This document shows positions 1 through 5,130 of a DNA stretch of 5,254 nt, one piece after another. Position numbers and translations under genes: made by a program. The notes beneath the pieces were generated by a model. The model made no database searches. It was not told where the DNA came from and was given only the letters and a program-made list of their open reading frames with translations. The stretch is from Candidatus Peribacteria bacterium. Its GTDB lineage: Bacteria; Patescibacteriota; Gracilibacteria; Peribacterales; Peribacteraceae. The stretch is from assembly GCA_903854455.1 (NCBI GenBank), contig CAINWJ010000026.1, forward strand, positions 1 to 5,254, written 5' to 3'. Each line of letters opens with the position of its first letter. The first letter of the stretch is position 1.

Positions 1-527
1 GCGTGTCCTTCGTTCATGTGGAAAGTGCCTATTTCCGCATACCCCAGGGCTCTAAGCATCTTCACTCCACCGATCCCCAGCACGGCTTCCTGCTTGATAC
101 GCATAACGCCGTCACCGCCGTACAGGTACTTCGTAATCTCACGATCCTCCGGACGGTTCTCCGGAACATTGGTATCCAGAAAAATCACCGGAACCTCATG
201 GTTATTCGATCGCAGTGGCAGAACCCAGGCACCGACCGTGACGGCTCTGCCCTCCAGTGCCACTGTCACTTTCTGTGGCAGCAATTGTAAATGTTGCGCC
301 GGATTCCAGCCCATTTCCTCGTACGACTGCGATCCGTCGGAACGAATCGTCTGGTGCATGTAGCCGTGCTGCCAGCACATCGTGATGCACGCCGCCGGAA
401 CCTTCATGTCCGCCGCCGACAGCATCAGATCCGCCGCGAGCATGCCGAGCCCGCCGGCATACGTCGGCACCTCGGCCTTAAGCCCGATCTCCATCGTGAA
501 GTAGGCGACGGTAAGAGGTGATGGCAT
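1..527 (-). CDS. glgP: alpha-glucan (glycogen/maltodextrin) phosphorylase, N-terminal part, cut by window edge
   Basis: This is the beginning of a cytoplasmic alpha-glucan phosphorylase (GT35 family), which cleaves terminal alpha-1,4 glucose units with phosphate to give glucose-1-phosphate. The frame gives 175 complete codons from the ATG at 527 and is still open at position 1. The N-terminus reads VAYFTMEIGL (residues 7-16) followed by VPTYAGGLGMLAADLMLSAADM (20-41, the glycine-rich substrate loop). TKYLYGGDGVMRIKQEAVLGIGG lies at 132-154 and HMNEGH at 170-175, all hallmarks of the short bacterial/archaeal phosphorylase class. The lysine that binds pyridoxal phosphate lies further on, outside the window. 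The start is fixed by the conserved N-terminus. No Shine-Dalgarno site precedes it, and an extended -10 element lies only 17 nt upstream. It is divergent from the PMM/PGM gene, which can use its product. Family assignment is confident; the exact glucan substrate is not. Confidence 0.93.
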   Translation of the reverse strand, partial: MPSPLTVAYFTMEIGLKAEVPTYAGGLGMLAADLMLSAADMKVPAACITMCWQHGYMHQTIRSDGSQSYEEMGWNPAQHLQLLPQKVTVALEGRAVTVGAWVLPLRSNNHEVPVIFLDTNVPENRPEDREITKYLYGGDGVMRIKQEAVLGIGGVKMLRALGYAEIGTFHMNEGH

Positions 528-544
528 AGATATTTGTTATTGTT

Positions 545-550
545 ATTATA
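545..550 (-). promoter_or_regulatory. extended -10 promoter element of the phosphorylase gene
   Basis: Read on the minus strand, the sequence is TGTTATAATAAC: a perfect TATAAT preceded by the TGn of an extended -10 element. No good -35 hexamer is visible 16-18 bases upstream, which is tolerated by extended -10 promoters. It lies 17 nt before the ATG at 527, so transcription would begin near 538 and leave a leader of about 10 nt with no Shine-Dalgarno site. It sits just past the stop codon of the upstream minus-strand frame (566-568), so the phosphorylase would have its own promoter. Assigned by motif only. Confidence 0.6.
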
Positions 551-565
551 ACATATCTTTAAAAT

Positions 566-1030
566 TTACGCTACCCTTCGCGACCCAGGCCATTTTCTTC
601 CTTGATCATTCAGTCCTCGCACAGGGGAAACTCCCGGGCAATAACATGTTTTTTGCCTTTCTTGCAGCGGTCCGACGATGAACGATCCCCTCATTCCTCC
701 GATGAGCGTCGAAATCTCATTCCAGTTACGAACCAGCTCCCACTCACCTCCGTTGACCGAAAATTGATCGGGTAAGCCGTACTGACGATCAATGATGACC
801 CGGAGCTCGAAACCGGAGCGCAATTGGATGGAGAATATTTCGATGGAATCGTTCCTCTCAAGCAGAATCCAGCGCATTCCAAGGATGTGAGTTTCGACAT
901 AATTCGGTGGTTGCATGACCGTCGTACATAGACCGATAACCTGACTCCCAATCTTTTCAATGCCAGCTCTCGGACTGCCCTGTGGAGAGACAGGATTCTT
1001 TTCCCAACGATCGTCCGGTCGCAGGATCAT
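566..1030 (-). CDS. hypothetical protein, 154 residues, unrecognised
   Basis: I do not recognise this protein. The frame runs from an ATG at 1030 to a TAA at 566-568, on the same strand as the phosphorylase gene and 38 bp upstream of it. The middle (residues about 23-115) looks like a real soluble alpha/beta domain. It alternates hydrophobic and charged residues, with stretches such as WILLERNDSIEIFSIQLRSG and FELRVIIDRQYGLP, and its codons (ATC, GTC, CTG, CTC, GAG) resemble those of the neighbouring genes. The last 30 or so residues are rich in Arg, Gly, Pro and Cys and look less protein-like, which could mean a decayed 3' end or a frameshift. There is no signal peptide, membrane span or known motif, and no Shine-Dalgarno site. 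A later start at Met39 is possible. If it is not a gene, 528-1110 is a 583-bp interval in which I see only the two flanking promoters. Confidence 0.42.
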   Translation of the reverse strand: MILRPDDRWEKNPVSPQGSPRAGIEKIGSQVIGLCTTVMQPPNYVETHILGMRWILLERNDSIEIFSIQLRSGFELRVIIDRQYGLPDQFSVNGGEWELVRNWNEISTLIGGMRGSFIVGPLQERQKTCYCPGVSPVRGLNDQGRKWPGSRRVA

Positions 1031-1096
1031 AAAGGAGGGGAGGATAGCACAATTCTGTCACGTCTGAGTCTTTTTCAGGAATGCGCCGGTTCACGC

Positions 1097-1109
1097 TATG
1101 ATCGGAGGG
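1097..1109 (+). promoter_or_regulatory. -10-like hexamer and overlapping Shine-Dalgarno-like site of the PMM/PGM gene
   Basis: TATGAT at 1097-1102 ends 8 nt before the ATG at 1111, so transcription from it would begin at about 1109-1111 and give a leaderless mRNA. GGAGGG at 1104-1109 looks like a Shine-Dalgarno site but leaves only 1-2 nt before the ATG, closer than is normally functional. The two readings exclude each other: if TATGAT is used, GGAGGG is not in the mRNA ahead of the start. No convincing -35 hexamer is present 17 nt upstream of TATGAT. Confidence 0.35.
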
Positions 1110-1110
1110 C

Positions 1111-2511
1111 ATGCCATCCCCCATTGATCCACATATTTTCCGCGCCTATGACATCCGCGGGAAAGCCGGATCACAAATCACGGAAGCCGCCTGTGAGCAA
1201 ATCGGCGCTGCATTCGGCATGATCGTCCGCGAGCGGTATAAGATCGATCAGCCGAAGATCGTCGTCGGGCGGGATGCCAGGACGCATAGTGCGGCATTCG
1301 ATCAAGCCGTGACGAAAGGATTGATGGCTGCCGGCTGTCACGTTCTGTCCATGGGACCAACACCGAGCCCGATCAACTATTTCACGATTGTCCGGCAGAA
1401 GCTGGATGGCGGCATCCAGATCACGGCGAGTCACAACCCGGGCGAGGATAATGGTTTGAAGTTGCAGGTGAGGGATGCGGAGGCGTTCTCCGGGAATGAC
1501 CTGCAGATGCTGAGGAAGAGAATTGAGGAGGGTCAGGGTCAGGGTCAGGGTCGGGGTCAGGATCAGGGATCGGTCGAAGTGATCAATGCTGTCGATCCCT
1601 ATTTCGACCATTACTCCAAGCTCTTCGACGGCATGGGTCGTGGTCTTTCGATTGTCACAGACTGCGGCAACGGCATTACCGGACCGGTCAACAATGCGAT
1701 CCTCACAAAGATCGGGTGCAAGATTACAAAGCTCTATAGCGAGCCTGACGGCACGTTCCCAAACCACCTCGCCGATCCCAGCAAGTGGGACACGCTCAAG
1801 GAACTGCAGGAGACCATTCTCAAGACCAAAGCGGACGGCGGACTGGCATTCGACGGTGACGGTGACCGCGTCGGACTGGTCGATGAGCTCGGCACTATTC
1901 ATACGGCGGACGAGATGCTCCTGCTGCTTGCGAAGAGATATCTGAAACAATTCCCCGGCAAACCGGTGGTCTTCACGACGAGTATGTCATCGACGTTGGA
2001 AACGGAAATCATGAAGTGGGGCGGCAAGCCGGTGATGTGCGCCGTCGGACACTCCGTCGTGGAGCACACGATGCGTGAACAAGGCGCGCCACTTGGCGGT
2101 GAGCAATCCGGGCACTTCTTTCTCGGCGACGTTGCCCATGGGTACGACGATGCGCTGGCAGTCGCGCTCGTGCTGATCGCGATCCGGCACGATGAGGGCA
2201 AACCGTTCTCGGAACTCTTTCATGAATTCCCGAAGGTGTTCCATGCTCCGGAGCTGCGGCCGCACTGCGCTGATGGTGAGAAAACGCGGATCATCCAATC
2301 GATCACGGAACACTTCTCCAAGCTGTATCCCGTGAACACCATGGACGGCGCCAGGATCGACTTCGGTGACGGTGCATGGGTCAATATCCGGCAGAGCAAT
2401 ACCGCGCCGAAATTGTCGATATGCATGGAGGCGAGGTCGGAGGAGAAATTGAAGGAGGTGGAGGGGGTTGTCCTTGCACAGCTAAGAACATACCGGGAGG
2501 TGGAGCTGTAG
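1111..2511 (+). CDS. manB: phosphomannomutase/phosphoglucomutase
   Basis: This cytoplasmic alpha-D-phosphohexomutase interconverts the 1- and 6-phosphates of mannose and/or glucose, feeding GDP-mannose or UDP-glucose synthesis and glycogen turnover. The protein has 466 residues, typical for the family, and all four active-site loops are present. IFRAYDIRG (9-17) is at the N-terminus, TASHNP (105-110) carries the phosphorylated Ser107, and DGDGDR (248-253) binds Mg2+. GGEQSGH (329-335) contacts the sugar, and RQSNTAP (427-433) is the C-terminal phosphate-binding loop, with Ala where many relatives have Glu or Thr. The start at 1111 is fixed because the conserved FRAYDIRG begins ten residues in. 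Residues 141-152 are an unusual Gly-Gln low-complexity linker between domains 1 and 2, encoded by a hexanucleotide repeat. The gene diverges from the phosphorylase gene. Whether mannose or glucose phosphate is preferred cannot be told from sequence; algC/pgm-type naming is equally possible. Confidence 0.95.
   Translation: MPSPIDPHIFRAYDIRGKAGSQITEAACEQIGAAFGMIVRERYKIDQPKIVVGRDARTHSAAFDQAVTKGLMAAGCHVLSMGPTPSPINYFTIVRQKLDGGIQITASHNPGEDNGLKLQVRDAEAFSGNDLQMLRKRIEEGQGQGQGRGQDQGSVEVINAVDPYFDHYSKLFDGMGRGLSIVTDCGNGITGPVNNAILTKIGCKITKLYSEPDGTFPNHLADPSKWDTLKELQETILKTKADGGLAFDGDGDRVGLVDELGTIHTADEMLLLLAKRYLKQFPGKPVVFTTSMSSTLETEIMKWGGKPVMCAVGHSVVEHTMREQGAPLGGEQSGHFFLGDVAHGYDDALAVALVLIAIRHDEGKPFSELFHEFPKVFHAPELRPHCADGEKTRIIQSITEHFSKLYPVNTMDGARIDFGDGAWVNIRQSNTAPKLSICMEARSEEKLKEVEGVVLAQLRTYREVEL
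1530..1566 (+). repeat. in-frame GGTCAG hexanucleotide tandem repeat with G-quadruplex pattern
   Basis: Six tandem 6-bp units occupy 1531-1566: GGTCAG three times, then GGTCGG, GGTCAG and GGATCAG-like GATCAG. They encode Gly-Gln repeats (residues 141-152, GQGQGQGRGQDQ) in the PMM/PGM protein. The preceding base is also G, so the coding strand carries GGG tracts at 1530-1532, 1536-1538, 1542-1544 and 1548-1550 separated by TCA, then a GGGG at 1553-1556. This satisfies the four-tract, short-loop pattern of a G-quadruplex in both DNA and mRNA. The 6-bp unit keeps the frame whatever the copy number. Folding is inferred from the pattern only. Confidence 0.9.
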
Positions 2512-2532
2512 AGGAAAAGTCGACATGGATTT

Positions 2533-2566
2533 CAAGGAAACCAAAGAAACCAAGGAGTCCAACGAA
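2533..2566 (+). repeat. left inverted arm of the four-helix-bundle cassette (9-nt units)
   Basis: The arm reads CAAGGAAAC, CAAAGAAAC, CAAGGAGTC, CAACGAA: a 9-nt tandem unit of consensus CAARGAAAC with small differences. Bases 2535-2556 are complementary to 2969-2990 with one mismatch in 22 (A2549 opposite A2976). The inner end, 2559-2565, is complementary to 2951-2957. This arm has one 9-nt unit fewer than the right arm. Nine-nucleotide units would not disturb any reading frame. Confidence 0.9.
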
Positions 2567-2589
2567 TGGATGACTGTTAGTGTTGGTTT

Positions 2590-2949
2590 ATGCACGAGCG
2601 ACCCTACGAGCGGCTCATTGTCTGGAAAGAGGCATATGCGCTTTGCTTACATGTATACCGAGTGACGGCATCTTTCCCATCGCACGAACGGTTCGGGCTT
2701 GTCTCACAAATGAGAAGATCATCATCGAGTGTGCCCATCAACATAGCCGAAGGGAACGTAAAAAGATCATACCGGGAAAAGATTCGGTATTTGGATATTG
2801 CTGCAGGATCATTGGAGGAGCTGTCTTGTGAAATGCGCCTCAGTCGTGATCTTGAGTATCTAGCCGAACAGGACTACGCACACTTGTGTCAGCGCCTGCA
2901 TAGAGTGAGCTACCTTCTCACAAATCTTCGAGCCTCTCTCTCCTCGTAA
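2590..2949 (+). CDS. four-helix-bundle protein of the 23S rRNA intervening-sequence (S23) family
   Basis: This 119-residue protein matches the four-helix-bundle family named after ORFs in the 23S rRNA intervening sequences of Leptospira and Coxiella, which is related to the Avd accessory protein of diversity-generating retroelements. The order of motifs is typical: VWKEAYALCLHVYRVTASFP (11-30, helix 1), then ERFGLVSQMRRSSSSVPINIAEGNVKRS (33-60, the family signature with its NIAEG core). The third helix holds YLDIAAGSLEELSCEMRLSRDL (67-88) and the last spans about 94-117. Basic residues are clustered as in relatives that bind nucleic acid. The start is the only in-frame ATG, since TAG lies at 2578-2580; no Shine-Dalgarno site is visible. 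It sits between inverted repeat arms, 78 bp after the mutase gene and 61 bp before recJ. The biochemical role of stand-alone members is unknown, and no rRNA or reverse transcriptase gene lies nearby. Confidence 0.88.
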   Translation: MHERPYERLIVWKEAYALCLHVYRVTASFPSHERFGLVSQMRRSSSSVPINIAEGNVKRSYREKIRYLDIAAGSLEELSCEMRLSRDLEYLAEQDYAHLCQRLHRVSYLLTNLRASLSS

Positions 2950-2950
2950 A

Positions 2951-2992
2951 TCGTTGGTTTCTTTGGTTTCCTTGGATTCTTTGGTTTCCTAT
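2951..2992 (-). repeat. right inverted arm of the four-helix-bundle cassette (9-nt units)
   Basis: Read on the minus strand from 2990, the units run AGGAAAC, CAAAGAATC, CAAGGAAAC, CAAAGAAAC, CAACGA. They have the same 9-nt consensus as the left arm and one extra copy. The arm begins one base after the TAA stop of the four-helix-bundle gene and ends 18 bases before the recJ ATG. In the plus direction it is open in the recJ frame, encoding a repetitive VSLVSLDSLVS stretch from a TTG at 2954. This explains why an automatic start call could be drawn too far upstream. Confidence 0.9.
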
Positions 2993-3010
2993 CGTCATGT
3001 ACTCTGCCCC

Positions 3011-4642
3011 ATGATTCCTTCTCAACTCTCAATCACCGGCCACCGCTGGCTCCTCCGTTTATCGCAGGAGCTCTCTCCTGGTGCCATCATTGACCAGCTG
3101 AAGAGATCTCGCGGACTCAATGACAATGCACCATCGGTGCTTTCCGATCCATTCCTGTTCCCAGAAATGCGATGTGCCGTGCAAAGGATTGAGCAGGCGA
3201 TCCATGCAAGGAAAACCATCGGCATTTTCGGCGATTACGATGCCGACGGCATTACGGCAGCGCTCCAGCTGGAGCGGTTCTTCCGCCGTCATGGCATCGA
3301 TCCCGTCGTTTATCTTCCGGACAGAATCGCTGATGGCTACGGACTCAAGAAGAAAAGCATTGATGCATTGCATGCAAAAGGCGTGACGCTCCTGATTACG
3401 GTCGATACGGGCATCAGTGCGCATACGGAGATCGCGTATGCCAAGTCGCTCGGCATGGATGTCATCGTGACCGATCACCACCGGGTGCAGGGTGGCAGAC
3501 CGGACGCATTTGCCGTGATCCATCCGCTCATTCCGGCAGGATTCCCGAACAAAGATCTGGCGGGGGCAGGAGTAGCTTTTACGCTCGTGCGCGGGCTGGA
3601 AGGCAGCAAGCCATGGCAGGGGATCGAGGAAGATGTGTTACTCGCAACCATCGGGACGGTCGGCGATCTGGTGCCGCTCACGGGGGAAAATCGTCTGCTG
3701 GTGATCAAGGGACTCGCGTGCGCTGCCAAACTGCCGCCGTCGCCGCTCAAAAAATTGGTCGATGCGGTACAAGGCAAGAGACCGCTCACGAGTGGAGATA
3801 TCGCCTTCCGGATTGTTCCCAGGATCAATGCCGCCGGTCGCATGGCACATCCGGACATCGCACTCCGGGCGATACTGGAAGGCGGAGAATTTTTGGAACA
3901 ATTGCATACGCTCAATGAACGCCGCCAGGAACTCGTCGAAGAGCTGATGACGATCGCAACGGGTCTCGTCGCTGTCGATGATCCATTCATAACTATCGTC
4001 TCAGAACACTTCACTCCGGGAACAGTGGGGCTGATCGCGAGCCGCCTGACGGAAACATACGGACGCCCGAGTCTTGTGGGAGCCGAAAAAGGCGATGAGG
4101 TGGTGGCGTCACTCCGGAGCACCGACGACATCGATCTCTTCGAATGCCTGATGCATTCGACCATCCGACCACTCCTCGTCACATGTGGCGGACATGCGAA
4201 AGCCGCAGGTTGTACGTTCAAACAATCTTCAATCGGTGATCTGCGATCAGCGCTGAATGCACTGCTTTCTGATCGTGGAATCACGGCCTCTTCCTTGGTT
4301 CCAACACTGCAGATCGATGCTTCGATCGCCGAAAATCCAACCGTGCAATTTGCGACGGCACTGGAATCTATGGCACCGTTCGGACAGGGAAATCAGGAGC
4401 CGCTCTTCCTTCTGCCAAAGAAGAAGATCACCGACCTCCGGACCGTCGGAACAGAAAATCGCCACCTCCAGTGTCGCATCGGCGGCATCAAAGGAATCGG
4501 ATTTGGTCTCGGGAATCTGATGCAAGAAATCAGCAAAGACAAAGAGTTTGATGTCGCGTGCAAGATCGGCATCAATGAGTGGAACGGGAGGAGGGAAGTG
4601 CAGGTGTTTGTGGAAGATATCCGAATGTCAGTGAAAAGATGA
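3011..4642 (+). CDS. recJ: single-stranded-DNA-specific exonuclease RecJ
   Basis: RecJ is a DHH-family 5'-3' single-strand DNA exonuclease acting in recombination and repair; it is Mn2+/Mg2+ dependent and cytoplasmic. Counting from the ATG at 3011, the protein has 543 residues, near the family norm. Motif I is GDYDADG (74-80), VDTG lies at 131-134 and the DHH motif at 155-157. TVGDLVPLTGENR (216-228) and PRINAAGRMAH (270-280) follow. The DHHA1 portion has PGTVGLIASRL (336-346) and GGHAKAAG (393-400), and the C-terminal OB-fold-like part includes FGQGNQEPLF (457-466). The usual WH before PGxxG appears as FT (334-335). An in-frame TTG at 2954 would add 19 residues, but these are encoded by the 9-nt repeat arm, so the ATG is preferred. 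No Shine-Dalgarno site precedes it. The gene may be read through from the cassette. The stop TGA directly touches the next inverted repeat. Confidence 0.95.
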   Translation: MIPSQLSITGHRWLLRLSQELSPGAIIDQLKRSRGLNDNAPSVLSDPFLFPEMRCAVQRIEQAIHARKTIGIFGDYDADGITAALQLERFFRRHGIDPVVYLPDRIADGYGLKKKSIDALHAKGVTLLITVDTGISAHTEIAYAKSLGMDVIVTDHHRVQGGRPDAFAVIHPLIPAGFPNKDLAGAGVAFTLVRGLEGSKPWQGIEEDVLLATIGTVGDLVPLTGENRLLVIKGLACAAKLPPSPLKKLVDAVQGKRPLTSGDIAFRIVPRINAAGRMAHPDIALRAILEGGEFLEQLHTLNERRQELVEELMTIATGLVAVDDPFITIVSEHFTPGTVGLIASRLTETYGRPSLVGAEKGDEVVASLRSTDDIDLFECLMHSTIRPLLVTCGGHAKAAGCTFKQSSIGDLRSALNALLSDRGITASSLVPTLQIDASIAENPTVQFATALESMAPFGQGNQEPLFLLPKKKITDLRTVGTENRHLQCRIGGIKGIGFGLGNLMQEISKDKEFDVACKIGINEWNGRREVQVFVEDIRMSVKR

Positions 4643-4758
4643 GAGGGCGGAAGGAATGTAAAATGTAGAATGTAAAATGTAAAATTATAATGAGAATAAG
4701 CCAAAATTCTGACCTTCGTCATTCTACATTCTACATTGTAAATTTTACATTCGCCCTC
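4643..4758. repeat. 116-bp inverted repeat with 7-nt tandem-unit arms between convergent genes
   Basis: The outer ends are perfect 7-bp complements: GAGGGCG (4643-4649) and CGCCCTC (4752-4758). Inside, the left arm (4656-4683) is four 7-nt units, ATGTAAA, ATGTAGA, ATGTAAA, ATGTAAA. The right arm (4723-4750), read on the minus strand, is ATGTAAA, ATTTACA, ATGTAGA, ATGTAGA. The centre (about 4684-4720) includes a small stem AGAAT (4693-4697) with ATTCT (4706-4710). The repeat begins right after the recJ TGA and overlaps the TGA of the convergent regulator gene, so both coding regions end with TGA followed by the same G-rich edge. It has no coding potential. It could serve as a two-way transcription end, although no clear U-tract follows the stem, or it could be a non-autonomous palindromic element. 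Confidence 0.85.
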
Positions 4759-4978
4759 ACACCGGCACCAACTCCCCCTCCATCGCAAATACTTCCGCAA
4801 CCGGAACACCCAGTGCGACGGAAATCTTCAGGGCAAGCAACACAGACGGATTCGTAGCGCCTCGCTCAATGGACATGATGGTTTGCCTGCTGACGCTTAC
4901 GCGAAGAGCCAGCTCCTCCTGTGTCATGCCTCTTTCAAAACGGAGGCGGCGGATGGCGTTTGTGAGGATGGCTGGCAT
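4757..4978 (-). CDS. small XRE/Cro-type helix-turn-helix transcriptional regulator
   Basis: This 73-residue DNA-binding protein is almost entirely one HTH_3 (Cro/C1-type) domain. IRRLRFERGMTQEELALRVSVSRQTIMSIERG spans residues 9-40, with helix 2 at MTQEELALRV (18-27) and the recognition helix at SRQTIMSIERG (30-40). NPSVLLALKISVALGVPVAEVF (43-64) completes the five-helix fold. It resembles the 65-75 residue regulators common in bacteria, often autoregulated or next to a membrane-protein gene. The ATG at 4978 is chosen over an in-frame TTG at 5035 because the TTG falls inside the likely -35 box. No Shine-Dalgarno site is visible. It converges on recJ and diverges from an unrecognised gene starting at 5131, a plausible target. 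Its TGA overlaps the outer end of the 7-nt-unit inverted repeat. Confidence 0.9.
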   Translation of the reverse strand: MPAILTNAIRRLRFERGMTQEELALRVSVSRQTIMSIERGATNPSVLLALKISVALGVPVAEVFAMEGELVPV

Positions 4979-5007
4979 GGGAGGCGCTATCGAAGTGACG
5001 GAATTGA

Positions 5008-5035
5008 ATTGTACCGAACGAAATGGAATGGGCAA
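5008..5035 (-). promoter_or_regulatory. promoter of the XRE-type regulator gene
   Basis: On the minus strand, TTGCCC (5035-5030, four of six matches to the -35 consensus) is followed after 16 nt by TACAAT (5013-5008, five of six matches to the -10 consensus). The ATG at 4978 lies 29 nt beyond, giving a leader of about 22 nt. A run of seven A on this strand (5077-5071) lies upstream and could act as an UP-like element. Assigned by motif only. Confidence 0.45.
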
Positions 5036-5093
5036 GTGCAGAAAAGTGTGTATGTATCACCTCACAAAGATTTTTTTCTGCCAGAGCGACTTT

Positions 5094-5122
5094 TTGCGCA
5101 GTGGAGAGCGGATCGGTACAAT
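5094..5122 (+). promoter_or_regulatory. promoter of the gene starting at 5131, with probable leaderless start
   Basis: TTGCGC (5094-5099) and TACAAT (5117-5122) are separated by 17 nt, matching a sigma-70-type promoter at three and five of six positions. The -10 box ends 8 nt before the ATG at 5131, so the transcript would begin at or within a couple of bases of the start codon. The same 8-nt spacing is seen at the PMM/PGM gene. There is no Shine-Dalgarno site between. Confidence 0.45.
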
Positions 5123-5130
5123 TTCCCGCA

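Larger units (their letters stand above)
2523..3000. mobile_element. putative repeat-armed cassette carrying the four-helix-bundle gene
   Basis: A 119-codon gene is enclosed by two inverted arms (2533-2566 and 2951-2992) built of 9-nt tandem units. ACATG at 2523-2527 and its complement CATGT at 2996-3000 extend the symmetry outward. The inner ends of both arms carry the same CCAACGA motif, at 2559-2565 and, inverted, at 2951-2957. The right arm starts one base after the gene's stop codon, so gene and arms look like one unit. In Leptospira and Coxiella, relatives of this protein are encoded in intervening sequences inside 23S rRNA genes, closed by complementary ends. Here the unit lies between two protein genes instead. 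There is no transposase and no target duplication that I can identify, so mobility is an inference. Confidence 0.5.

Noticed and set aside
1171..1950. Long open frame of 259 codons on the minus strand inside the PMM/PGM gene
   Set aside because: It lies wholly opposite a clear conserved gene, has no family motifs and uses atypical residues; it is an antisense shadow.
2533..2992. CRISPR array
   Set aside because: The repeats are contiguous 9-nt units in inverted arms, with no spacers of even length and no cas genes.
2954..3010. TTG start giving RecJ a 19-residue N-terminal extension
   Set aside because: The extra residues (VSLVSLDSLVS and so on) are encoded by the 9-nt repeat arm of the neighbouring cassette and resemble no RecJ N-terminus; the ATG at 3011 gives a normal length.
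3475..4284. Long open frame of 269 codons on the minus strand inside recJ
   Set aside because: It is rich in Ser, Pro and Arg without domain structure and lies opposite conserved RecJ motifs, so it is a shadow.
4979..5035. TTG start giving the XRE-type regulator 19 extra residues
   Set aside because: The TTG lies in the likely -35 box, and the HTH family normally begins a few residues before the first helix, as it does from the ATG at 4978.
5047..5066. Operator palindrome for the XRE-type regulator (TGTG...CACA)
   Set aside because: Only four bases per half-site match and the inner bases are not symmetrical, so chance is likely.
5071..5077. Intrinsic terminator ending in a run of seven T on the plus strand
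   Set aside because: No stable hairpin lies directly before the T-run and no plus-strand gene ends there; an A-tract upstream of the minus-strand promoter is a simpler reading.
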